In this document: in pieces, positions 1 to 6,319 of the stretch
Layout of the letters: each line of letters begins with the position of its first letter
How positions within the stretch are numbered: the stretch's first letter is position 1
DNA from: Actinomycetes bacterium
GTDB taxonomy: Bacteria > Actinomycetota > Actinomycetes > S36-B12 > GCA-2699445
DNA length: 7,350 nucleotides
Assembly (NCBI GenBank): GCA_022600255.1
Contig: JAHZKU010000070.1
Location: forward strand, 1-7,350
Direction of reading: 5' to 3'
Notes under the pieces: model-generated
Database searches by the model: none
Told to the model about the DNA's origin: nothing
Seen by the model: only the letters and a program-made list of their open reading frames with translations
Translations under genes and position numbers: made by a program

Positions 1-1671
1 GGCTCGGTCGGGAGTACTGAAGAGGTTCTGACCATCAAGGCCCGCGCGGAGAACGCCCGCCTACCAGCAACACTGGCCTCCTACGTGGCGGTCGACCTCT
101 CGACTTTTGCCAACGGTCTGGCTCTGAACCTCGTGCCTGGAGTTGAACAAAAGGCCCTTGGCCCGATCAACAACATCCTGAACGGCGCGGTCGGACAGGT
201 CTACTCCATCGCCAACGAGATTGGTGGTTTCGCCGGTGCCCTGGACACCCTCAATACCCAAGAGTTGAATCCGATCCTGAGTGACATCTCTGCGGTCCAG
301 ATTGATCCAAATGCGCTAGAGGCCAATCTGGAAGGTCTTTCCACTGGGGTCACTGACCTGGGTGGGTTGATGGAGGCAAACGCAGAGGCCCAGGAGAGAC
401 TGGCGTTGTTGTTCGTGGAACTTTCCGAAGTCCTCGACGCGGCTGGCAGCGAAGTGATTCCGCGACTGGGGCGGGCGCTACGAGCGCTGGGGCCAGACGC
501 GACCCAGGCCGCCGAGGGCTTGCGGACTCTGAACAAGGTGTTGCGCAAACTCAATGCCGACAGGCTAACGCGGGATGTGAATACCATTGCACCGACCTGT
601 GAGGCTGTGGGTAACACCAGCCAGTTCTACGGGTACCCGCCGCTGGAACTGAAGCTCCCGTTCCCCCTTCCTGCGGTGGAACTGTGGAAAGGCAGCAGGG
701 GTCACAACTCGCTGAATACGGTGATCAAGGACAACACGCCCACCTTCGGATCCAAGCCGCCATGGGTGCGCGATCTGGAAACGCTGCAAACCCAACTGGA
801 TGCCCAGAGTACGGGCACGCTATTGCCAAGTTTGTTCTTCGGCGTGATTCCGACCCTAACCCCGGACTCTCCGTTGAATGACGTCCTGGAGGCGCCAGCC
901 TGCAAGACGGTCTCAACGATCACTGAAGATGTGGTGATTCCGATTGCCAATCTGTGGAAACCCGCGGAAATGACCAAACTCGCCTTGGCTCTGGATGTGC
1001 TCGCAGGCATCGTCGAAAGCCCCGGTGCCGCAGAGTTGTTCAACCGCATCAGCGCCGGCTTGGAGGGTGCGGGTCGCTTGCTTAGCAACACCGCGTGTTC
1101 CCCCGAGGCCATCCTGAACGCCATCAACTCCGGCACGGGCATCGCGGGCATCTTCGAGAACTGCGGGGTGGCCCAACTCCTACAGTTCTTCAGCGTGGTG
1201 GATCGCTTGGTGGGAGACGGTCTCGTAGATCTAGGTGATCTTGTGGATGACCTCAAGGCGGACGTCCCCAAGATTGACGAGACCGTACAGGGCGTTGCCA
1301 GCGCCAGCTCGTCCTTGCAGACAACCCTGGACGCGTTACCGACCGAAGTGGCCGATGCTGCTAGAAAGATCGCAGACGTCGGCACGGACATCGGTGGCAA
1401 AGGGGCCTCGGCGCTGGGCAAGATCAGCGGTGGCGCGGAGGAACTCGACGCCATGTTGGTGGCCATGACCGAGCGCACGTTGAACGGCGACGGCACTCCC
1501 TATGGCGGTGCCACCGGGCCGGATACGCGGACCCTGTCGGCCTATCAACTCACCCAGACCGAAGCGGCCCCCGTCGAGACCCAATGGTTCACCAGTCTGG
1601 GCTTGGCGGTGGTCTTCTTAGCGATCGGGCTGGGGCTTGGCACTTGGCAATACCGACGGCGGCGCGGATGA
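1..1671 (+). CDS. Extracytoplasmic helix-rich protein with C-terminal membrane anchor (5' end outside window)
   Basis: The frame is open from base 1, so the gene starts upstream of the window; 556 residues are visible. A GTG at 85 could be read as a start, but codons 14-23 (ARAENARLPA) match residues 274-283 of the paralog at 2311-4815, so the homology continues left of it. If the architecture is shared, about 260 N-terminal residues are missing, including any signal peptide. The visible part is mostly predicted helix with spaced Leu/Gly/Ala repeats (about 80-195 and 385-490). It has four cysteines (200, 301, 366, 388), a PYGGATGPD motif (500-508), one membrane segment (about 532-551) and an RRRR tail. 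This implies an outside-facing protein with a very short cytoplasmic end. No LPXTG sortase signal is present. Function is unknown; the helical part loosely recalls Leu/Gly heptad repeats of YhgE/Pip-like proteins or Mce helices, by appearance only. Confidence 0.85.
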   Translation, partial: GSVGSTEEVLTIKARAENARLPATLASYVAVDLSTFANGLALNLVPGVEQKALGPINNILNGAVGQVYSIANEIGGFAGALDTLNTQELNPILSDISAVQIDPNALEANLEGLSTGVTDLGGLMEANAEAQERLALLFVELSEVLDAAGSEVIPRLGRALRALGPDATQAAEGLRTLNKVLRKLNADRLTRDVNTIAPTCEAVGNTSQFYGYPPLELKLPFPLPAVELWKGSRGHNSLNTVIKDNTPTFGSKPPWVRDLETLQTQLDAQSTGTLLPSLFFGVIPTLTPDSPLNDVLEAPACKTVSTITEDVVIPIANLWKPAEMTKLALALDVLAGIVESPGAAELFNRISAGLEGAGRLLSNTACSPEAILNAINSGTGIAGIFENCGVAQLLQFFSVVDRLVGDGLVDLGDLVDDLKADVPKIDETVQGVASASSSLQTTLDALPTEVADAARKIADVGTDIGGKGASALGKISGGAEELDAMLVAMTERTLNGDGTPYGGATGPDTRTLSAYQLTQTEAAPVETQWFTSLGLAVVFLAIGLGLGTWQYRRRRG

Positions 1672-1702
1672 ACCTGACCAGCACAGAATCTAGGAGAAAC
1701 TC

Positions 1703-2314
1703 ATGAGAAGGACATTCCTAGTCGGATTGGCCGCAGCCATCATTGGTGGCATCGGCATCTGGCTCGGCACCCAGTTCGACATGAACTTCACCAATACCAT
1801 CATGGGGGTGGGTGGCGGTGTCATCTTGGCGGTGGTGCCGGAACGATCTCCCCTGATGCGGCTGGTCGGATTCCTGATCGGATACGTTTTGGGCGCGTTC
1901 TTCACCGCCATGGTGCTGGGTTTGATTCCAGGAGGCACCACAACTGTAGGGTTGGCCGTTGCCTTCTTGATCATCTTTGTACCGATCGCGATCATTTCCG
2001 GACTAACCACCAATCGGATTCCGGCCTGGACAATGCTCCTAGGGGCCTTGGTTTTCACTGCAGGGTTCACATCCGGTGCGTTGGCAGAGCCCTGGACTGC
2101 GGCGGAGAAGTTCCCCGGCGCCTTCTTCTCGATTCTGGCGATGTCGGGGATTGGCTTCTTGACCGTCATTGTGGCCGAACTCGTGCCAGAGAAGAAGCGA
2201 CCCAAAGCCGCCGAGGCTGCTTCGGATACCCCCGACCCCGACGCCGATCAACCGACGACTGAAACGTCGCAGTCTGACAACACGCCCGAGCCCGTCGCAG
2301 GTGGTACCCAATGA
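1703..2314 (+). CDS. Small polytopic membrane protein, about six membrane segments, acidic C-terminal tail
   Basis: This 203-residue protein is of unrecognised family. Hydrophobic segments lie at about residues 4-22, 31-46, 53-74, 81-101, 108-128 and 139-161. A hydrophilic tail (162-203) begins with lysines and is then rich in Pro, Asp, Thr and Glu. The MRR start suggests a cytoplasmic N-terminus, and six segments would put the tail in the cytoplasm too. The ATG is well supported: AGGAGA at 1692-1697 lies 5 nt upstream. The gene begins 31 nt after the preceding stop, and its TGA overlaps the next gene's ATG (ATGA, 2311-2314), so translation is probably coupled. Lying between two paralogous anchored surface proteins, it is a plausible membrane partner for them, such as a scaffold, channel or export component. 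That role is inference from position. I see no ATP-binding or catalytic motif. Confidence 0.85.
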   Translation: MRRTFLVGLAAAIIGGIGIWLGTQFDMNFTNTIMGVGGGVILAVVPERSPLMRLVGFLIGYVLGAFFTAMVLGLIPGGTTTVGLAVAFLIIFVPIAIISGLTTNRIPAWTMLLGALVFTAGFTSGALAEPWTAAEKFPGAFFSILAMSGIGFLTVIVAELVPEKKRPKAAEAASDTPDPDADQPTTETSQSDNTPEPVAGGTQ

Positions 2315-4815
2315 ACATTTTGCCCAAGAAATCCGGTCAGAAGCGTCGGGCAGAGCCCAGCAAACACGCGCTGAAAATCGTCGCCGGGATTGGCACACTG
2401 TCGCTGATCGCCTTGACGGCTACCGCGATGACAGGTGGCAACACCGGTACGTCCGCGCCCGCCAGCGCCATCGCGGCCGCCAACGCCACGGTTGAGAGCA
2501 ACGACAATGTCTCCAACGACTTCGCCGTCGATGTGGGCAAGACCCTAGCGATCACGACCGAGGCGGACGGATCCGCGACCGCGGCCGGTTTGTACGCGGC
2601 CACCAGCGTGGCCGGCGATGGCACGGACACGGTGGGCGTTCCAATGGGACCCAACCGGCCCGTGAACCTGAGTTCATTCGCGCCTCTTACCACCGAGGGT
2701 GAATCGATCATCTATGACATCAACAACAGCACCCCGCAGGTACAACAACTCGTGGCTGGTGGCGGGCAGTTCGCAGATGAACTACCGGTGGAACTTGAGA
2801 TCGTCCTGACAGTCGACGGCGAGGAGGTGGATCCCAACACCGCCACCGACATTACCGGTGACGTGGAGTTGAGCTACAACCTCAAGAACAACACCGCCAA
2901 GGAAGAAACCATCACCTACACCGATGTGAACGGTGCCTCTCAGGAGATCACGACGACAATTGCGATTCCGTTCGCTGTCCACATCGATGTCACGTTCGGG
3001 ACCGGCTGGGCCAACATATCGGCTCCGTTCGCGAACGCTGGCTTCTCGGCGGGTGTCACCCTCAGCGGCGATACCACGATGGCTCCGACCGCGGCCAACC
3101 CGGATCCGGATGGCTCCATGACGATGACCGCACGCGCGGAAGGGGCGAAACTCCCAGCGGCCGTGTTACGCGTGACACCGCAGAACACCGAGGGGTCTAT
3201 TAGCTCGGCTGCCACGCCGTTGGCGAAAACCGGCGCTAGCCTCACCAACACGCTCGAGGGCAAGGCCCTTCCGCTTCTGTTGAAGACTCAGCAGGGTCTG
3301 GGGAACGCAGCCATACAGGTGGACAACCTTCTTGTGGAGAAGGTGAACCCGGTACTGAACTTGCTGTCGGAGATTCAGCTGAACCCGGACAACGTCAACC
3401 AACTCCTAGAAGAGGCTGGCACTACGGTCGGCGATCTTGGCGCGCTGTTGCTGGGCGCCAACTCTATCGCCGAGAACGGTGGCGTGCAGTTGGCAACTTT
3501 GCTGGCCGACGTGGTCTCTCCGGAGGCCGAAGCGGCCTTGATTGAGGTTTCTGAGGCGCTCGAGGCAGTGGGAACCGGCCTGGGCGAAGTGATTCCCATC
3601 GTGGAAGGCGCGGCTGCGGCATTGGAAGCGGCTGGCCCGATCCTGACCTTGACACCTGATGAGATCCTGCAGATCCAGACGGGTGACCCCAACATCACAC
3701 TGGAGAGCGCAGTACGGGCCGCGGTCAACAGCCTGGGACTGCCGATCCCAACGCGCACGATCATGGCGTCGTTAGACCAGTTGTTCATCGATGCCACCGG
3801 CTTTGCCCTGATCTGTGGGGAAGCCACCCCGTGTCTTGGGGAGACCAGCATCGGGGGCATCCTGGACGCGATCGCCCTCAAGAAGCTCTCCACGACCTGT
3901 GAAACTGGGTTTGAAACAACCGCACTGTGGGCCGATCCTGCCTACGCAGCGGCGCTAGATACCGGAATCGCCGAACCGTCGACCAGCCCGGCAGACAAGG
4001 CCTTGCTCACGCGACTCAAGAACCTACTCAATGCCCAAGAGACTGCATTGGCCAGTGAGAACAAGGCAGCCTGCGTGCGTGCCGCGGAAGAGATCGAGAA
4101 GACACTGGAGGACCTCTTCGGTGAGTTGACCACCGTCGGCGAGGGTCTCGCTGATCTGGTGCCACTACTGACCAGCCTCGCTACAGGTGCGGAGAATGCG
4201 GGTCAAGGGCTCGCTGAGTTGGCAGCGCAGATGCCAGCTATTCGGGAGGCCTTAACACGAGGATGCGCGGCTACCTCACCACTGGAGGACCTGTCTGATT
4301 GCGGCCTCATCGAAGCCTTGACCATCACCAGTGCGGCCAACGCCGTGGGGGCTGCGGCCTTGCAGGGTGGAATCGCGGATCTGATCCTGACGATTGAGCC
4401 AGTCGTTGACGACCTGTTCGGCATCGTGAACCGGTTGGGTGACGCGGCCCCGCAGATCGAGCAGACGTTGGCCTTGATACCAACCCTGATCAGCCAGATC
4501 GCCTACGGAAACGTGGGCGCTTTCGTCGAGGGTGTTACCGACCTTGGCACTTTTGGCGCCAAGTTGACCAATGGCGCTGAGAAGGAAGTCGCTGTCAACG
4601 CAGCGATCGACAAGTACTTCGACGAAGGCGCGGGCTTCCCCTACGGCAAGGCCACGGGTAACGATGTGGCGACGTCGGCGGTGTACACCTTCGAGTTGGC
4701 AGCCCCGGCGAAAGCAACCGCATCAACGACCGCGCGGGCATTGTTCGCGCTGCTCCTACTATTGGTTGGTGCGGCCGGCGGCACCTGGGCTTACCGGCGC
4801 AGGATATCCGCCTGA
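2311..4815 (+). CDS. Large secreted, membrane-anchored surface protein; paralog of the gene at 1-1671
   Basis: An 834-residue protein. The N-terminus has a long basic region (K6, K7, K11, R12, R13, K18, K22), then a hydrophobic core (about 23-40), consistent with a Sec signal peptide; ATA at 37-39 or ASA at 51-53 could be the cleavage site. Residues about 60-300 look beta-rich and include LPVELEIVLTVDGEEVDP (158-175). A helix-rich region follows (about 310-480 and 575-760), then PYGKATGND (777-785), one membrane segment (about 810-828) and an RRR tail (829-831). Six cysteines lie at 502, 508, 530, 588, 652 and 664; the last four match the paralog. Alignment anchors include ARAEGAKLPA (274-283), NPVL..SEIQLNP (346-358) and EVIP (426-429). 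AGGTGG at 2299-2304 is 6 nt before the ATG, which overlaps the upstream stop. There is no LPXTG motif. Function is unknown; adhesion, envelope structure or a partner role for the small membrane protein are all possible. Confidence 0.9.
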   Translation: MNILPKKSGQKRRAEPSKHALKIVAGIGTLSLIALTATAMTGGNTGTSAPASAIAAANATVESNDNVSNDFAVDVGKTLAITTEADGSATAAGLYAATSVAGDGTDTVGVPMGPNRPVNLSSFAPLTTEGESIIYDINNSTPQVQQLVAGGGQFADELPVELEIVLTVDGEEVDPNTATDITGDVELSYNLKNNTAKEETITYTDVNGASQEITTTIAIPFAVHIDVTFGTGWANISAPFANAGFSAGVTLSGDTTMAPTAANPDPDGSMTMTARAEGAKLPAAVLRVTPQNTEGSISSAATPLAKTGASLTNTLEGKALPLLLKTQQGLGNAAIQVDNLLVEKVNPVLNLLSEIQLNPDNVNQLLEEAGTTVGDLGALLLGANSIAENGGVQLATLLADVVSPEAEAALIEVSEALEAVGTGLGEVIPIVEGAAAALEAAGPILTLTPDEILQIQTGDPNITLESAVRAAVNSLGLPIPTRTIMASLDQLFIDATGFALICGEATPCLGETSIGGILDAIALKKLSTTCETGFETTALWADPAYAAALDTGIAEPSTSPADKALLTRLKNLLNAQETALASENKAACVRAAEEIEKTLEDLFGELTTVGEGLADLVPLLTSLATGAENAGQGLAELAAQMPAIREALTRGCAATSPLEDLSDCGLIEALTITSAANAVGAAALQGGIADLILTIEPVVDDLFGIVNRLGDAAPQIEQTLALIPTLISQIAYGNVGAFVEGVTDLGTFGAKLTNGAEKEVAVNAAIDKYFDEGAGFPYGKATGNDVATSAVYTFELAAPAKATASTTARALFALLLLLVGAAGGTWAYRRRISA

Positions 4816-4824
4816 CACGGCTAG

Positions 4825-4866
4825 ACGAACGAACCCCTCCGGCAATCGCGGGAGGGGTTCGTTCGT
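4825..4866 (+). terminator. Perfect 16-bp hairpin terminator after the surface-protein cluster
   Basis: ACGAACGAACCCCTCC (4825-4840) is exactly complementary to 4851-4866, with a 10-nt loop (4841-4850). The hairpin begins 10 nt after the stop of the 834-residue surface protein. There is no T-run after the stem (GCAGTGTGCC follows). This fits the U-poor hairpin terminators often proposed in high-GC Gram-positive bacteria, which are less certain than classic intrinsic terminators. The position and the perfect pairing make it a likely end point for the upstream unit. The stem is symmetric and could also act on the opposite strand. Confidence 0.75.
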
Positions 4867-4947
4867 GCAGTGTGCCGGTGTTGCGCCATCGGATCTGGCC
4901 ACCAGATGGACGGGGTGCTGCGCAAATATCCCAAGATGCAGGGCGCG

Positions 4948-4991
4948 CCGCGCGTGGGGGAGCGTGCGTCGCTGCCGCCGGGCTCGCGCGG
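4948..4991 (+). repeat. GC-rich inverted repeat upstream of folD
   Basis: CCGCGCG (4948-4954) pairs perfectly with CGCGCGG (4985-4991). Inside the 30-nt interval a second small stem is possible, AGCG (4961-4964) with CGCT (4970-4973). In RNA this would make a two-stem structure in the spacer before folD. It could be a leader element, a second terminator or a chance result of local GC richness. If transcription of folD starts near 5009, as the candidate promoter suggests, the repeat lies upstream of the transcript and cannot be a leader structure. Confidence 0.35.
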
Positions 4992-4993
4992 TC

Positions 4994-5002
4994 TGCCACA
5001 AT
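4994..5002 (+). promoter_or_regulatory. Candidate extended -10 promoter for folD
   Basis: TGC (4994-4996) is followed directly by CACAAT (4997-5002), giving an extended -10 (TGN plus a hexamer close to TANNNT, with C at the first position). Such CACAAT-type elements look familiar from actinobacterial promoters. No good -35 is present at the right distance, where the sequence is GC-rich (around 4974-4980). The predicted start near 5009 would leave a leader of about 32 nt carrying the folD ribosome binding site. It lies downstream of the hairpin terminator, as expected for a new transcription unit. Confidence 0.35.
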
Positions 5003-5025
5003 CAGAGGTGAAGTGGCGAATTGAT

Positions 5026-5035
5026 GGGGGAGGGG
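5026..5035 (+). promoter_or_regulatory. Ribosome binding site that fixes the folD TTG start
   Basis: GGGGGAGGGG at 5026-5035 contains a strong GGAGG core and ends 5 nt before TTG 5041. No in-frame ATG lies between this site and the conserved FolD start region (VLDGKAT). The other nearby in-frame starts are worse: GTG 5008 lies upstream of the site, and TTG 5074 is too far downstream and would remove conserved residues. Confidence 0.75.
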
Positions 5036-5040
5036 CAATC

Positions 5041-5910
5041 TTGCAGGCAGAAGGCAACACGCGTGCCGGGGTTTTGGATGGCAAGGCGACCGCCAAGGAA
5101 GTCAAGAATGAGTTAGCGGAGCGCGTTGCGCGCTTGACTGCGCGGGGAAACACGCCTGGGTTGGCGACCGTTTTGGTGGGTAGTGATGCCGGCAGCGCCG
5201 CCTACGTCGCCGGCAAACATCGCGACTGCGCCGAGGTTGGCATCAACTCCATGCGGGTGGAACTGCCGGCAGACACGGATCAAGAAACCCTAGACGCCGC
5301 GATCGCGGACCTGAACACTAATCCCGAGTGCACCGGTTTTATCGTGCAACTGCCCCTGCCGGCGCATCTTGATGAGGGCCGGGCACTGGAGCTCATGGAT
5401 CCGGCCAAGGATGCGGACGGATTGCACCCGATGAACCTAGGCCGGCTAGTGTTGGGGATTCCCGGCCCGCTTCCGTGTACGCCGCGGGGTGTCATCGAAC
5501 TCCTGCGTCGCTATGAGGTGGAAATCGCGGGAGCGTCTGTCTGTGTCATCGGACGAGGTGTCACGGTGGGTCGCCCCATCGGCTTACTGTTGACGCGCCG
5601 CACTGAGAATGCGACTGTCACCCTCTGCCACACCGGAACGCGGGATCTGGCCAGCCACACCAGGCAGGCAGACATCGTGGTCGTGGCGGCCGGCGTGCCG
5701 GGCCTCCTGACTGGGGAGATGGTCAAACCCGGCGCCGCCGTTCTGGATGTCGGAATCACCCGGACGGACGCGGGCTTGGTTGGTGATGTAGCCGGTGATG
5801 TTGCCGGGGTTGCTGACTGGATCGCGCCGATGCCGGGCGGGGTAGGGCCGATGACCCGTGCCATGCTCCTGGCAAACGTGGTTGAGGCAGCCGAACGTGG
5901 TGTGGCTTGA
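5041..5910 (+). CDS. folD: Bifunctional methylenetetrahydrofolate dehydrogenase / methenyltetrahydrofolate cyclohydrolase FolD
   Basis: A cytoplasmic enzyme that converts 5,10-methylene-THF to 5,10-methenyl-THF with NADP+, then hydrolyses it to 10-formyl-THF, supplying one-carbon units for purine and formyl-Met synthesis. From TTG 5041 it is 289 residues, normal for the family. Visible motifs: VLDGKAT (11-17), catalytic Tyr55 and Lys59 in the YxxxK signature, VQLPLP (102-107), KDADGLHP (123-130, usually KDVDGFHP), CTPRG (146-150), the nucleotide-binding loop GRGVTVGRP (171-179) and the C-terminal signature PMPGGVGPMT (263-272). All key residues are present, so it should be active. The frame stays open further upstream to ATG 4870, but that extension has no family resemblance and would start just beyond the hairpin terminator. 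The stop overlaps the start of the next gene (TTGA, 5907-5910), implying a two-gene unit. The identification is secure; the start is very likely. Confidence 0.97.
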   Translation: MQAEGNTRAGVLDGKATAKEVKNELAERVARLTARGNTPGLATVLVGSDAGSAAYVAGKHRDCAEVGINSMRVELPADTDQETLDAAIADLNTNPECTGFIVQLPLPAHLDEGRALELMDPAKDADGLHPMNLGRLVLGIPGPLPCTPRGVIELLRRYEVEIAGASVCVIGRGVTVGRPIGLLLTRRTENATVTLCHTGTRDLASHTRQADIVVVAAGVPGLLTGEMVKPGAAVLDVGITRTDAGLVGDVAGDVAGVADWIAPMPGGVGPMTRAMLLANVVEAAERGVA

Positions 5911-6242
5911 GTAAGGCGAACGGCCGAGGTGGCCGCGACGGGATTGACCACGACAACGTCGTGCCCTTGGTGCCCCGCAAACAACCGGCCAGGTACGCGC
6001 CCCTGCTGCTGGTTTGTTGTGCCATGTTGGTCAGCCTGGCGTTGCTGCTCGTCGATTTCCGGTTGGGAGCGCTGGCGTTGGCGGCATCGGTGATTCTGGC
6101 ACTGGTGTTGCGCACTGTGCTGCCACCGAGGCGGGCCGGGTTGTTAGTGGTGCGATCGCGAACGTTGGACATCACCGTCTTGGCCAGCATGGCCGTTGGG
6201 CTCTTGGTGCTGGCCATCATCGTGCCACCACCACCCGGGTGA
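5907..6242 (+). CDS. DUF3017-type small membrane protein
   Basis: A 111-residue protein beginning at TTG 5907, which overlaps the folD stop by four bases. No ATG lies near this position and no strong ribosome binding site is visible, so translation probably depends on coupling to folD. The N-terminal 30 residues are hydrophilic, with Arg, Lys and Asp. Three hydrophobic segments follow at about 31-49, 53-73 and 88-108, separated by a basic loop (PPRRAGLLVVRSR, about 73-85). Length, topology, the RRAGLLVVRSR-type loop and the position between folD and mdh match the actinobacterial DUF3017 family as I recall it. No biochemical role for that family is known to me, and no catalytic residue is apparent. 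Its fixed neighbourhood may reflect gene order rather than a folate function. Family assignment is from memory and context. Confidence 0.8.
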   Translation: MSKANGRGGRDGIDHDNVVPLVPRKQPARYAPLLLVCCAMLVSLALLLVDFRLGALALAASVILALVLRTVLPPRRAGLLVVRSRTLDITVLASMAVGLLVLAIIVPPPPG

Positions 6243-6274
6243 TCCCAGGTGGCAGGAGGCAACCGATGGCTGGG

Positions 6275-6280
6275 TATTGT
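6275..6280 (+). promoter_or_regulatory. Weak candidate -10 element for mdh
   Basis: The 77-nt gap between the DUF3017 gene and mdh contains TATTGT (6275-6280), close to the TANNNT -10 pattern, with a predicted start near 6287 and a leader of about 33 nt. No convincing -35 is visible 16-18 nt upstream. The gap is long enough for an internal promoter, but read-through from folD is equally possible because no clear terminator separates the genes. Confidence 0.3.
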
Positions 6281-6319
6281 TGAGTCATCACACACTACGC
6301 ACCACATAAGGGGTAACGG

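Noticed and set aside
702..1496. Long open frame on the minus strand (264 codons)
   Set aside because: It lies wholly inside the surface-protein gene on the + strand. Its Ser/Pro/Ala-rich translation is what a GC-rich antisense frame gives, and it has no domain.
1498..1671. Sortase (LPXTG-type) wall anchor at the C-termini of the surface proteins
   Set aside because: The hydrophobic segment and Arg tail look like a sorting signal, but neither protein has an LPXTG-like motif before it. A simple transmembrane anchor is the safer reading.
3375..3893. Minus-strand open frame within the 834-residue surface protein
   Set aside because: Antisense shadow rich in Ser, Ala and Pro. The + strand frame is supported by homology to its paralog.
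4870..5040. N-terminal extension of FolD from ATG 4870 (57 extra residues)
   Set aside because: The extension starts immediately after the hairpin terminator, has no resemblance to FolD, and ignores the strong ribosome binding site at 5026-5035 in front of TTG 5041.
6232..6241. Palindrome CACCCGGGTG over the end of the DUF3017 gene
   Set aside because: Ten bases with no loop, created by proline and glycine codons and the stop. Too short to claim as an operator or terminator without a second copy.
5511..6307. Overlapping minus-strand open frames across folD, DUF3017 and the mdh leader
   Set aside because: They run antisense to well-identified genes, with low-complexity Thr/Ser/Pro/Ala-rich translations and no family features.
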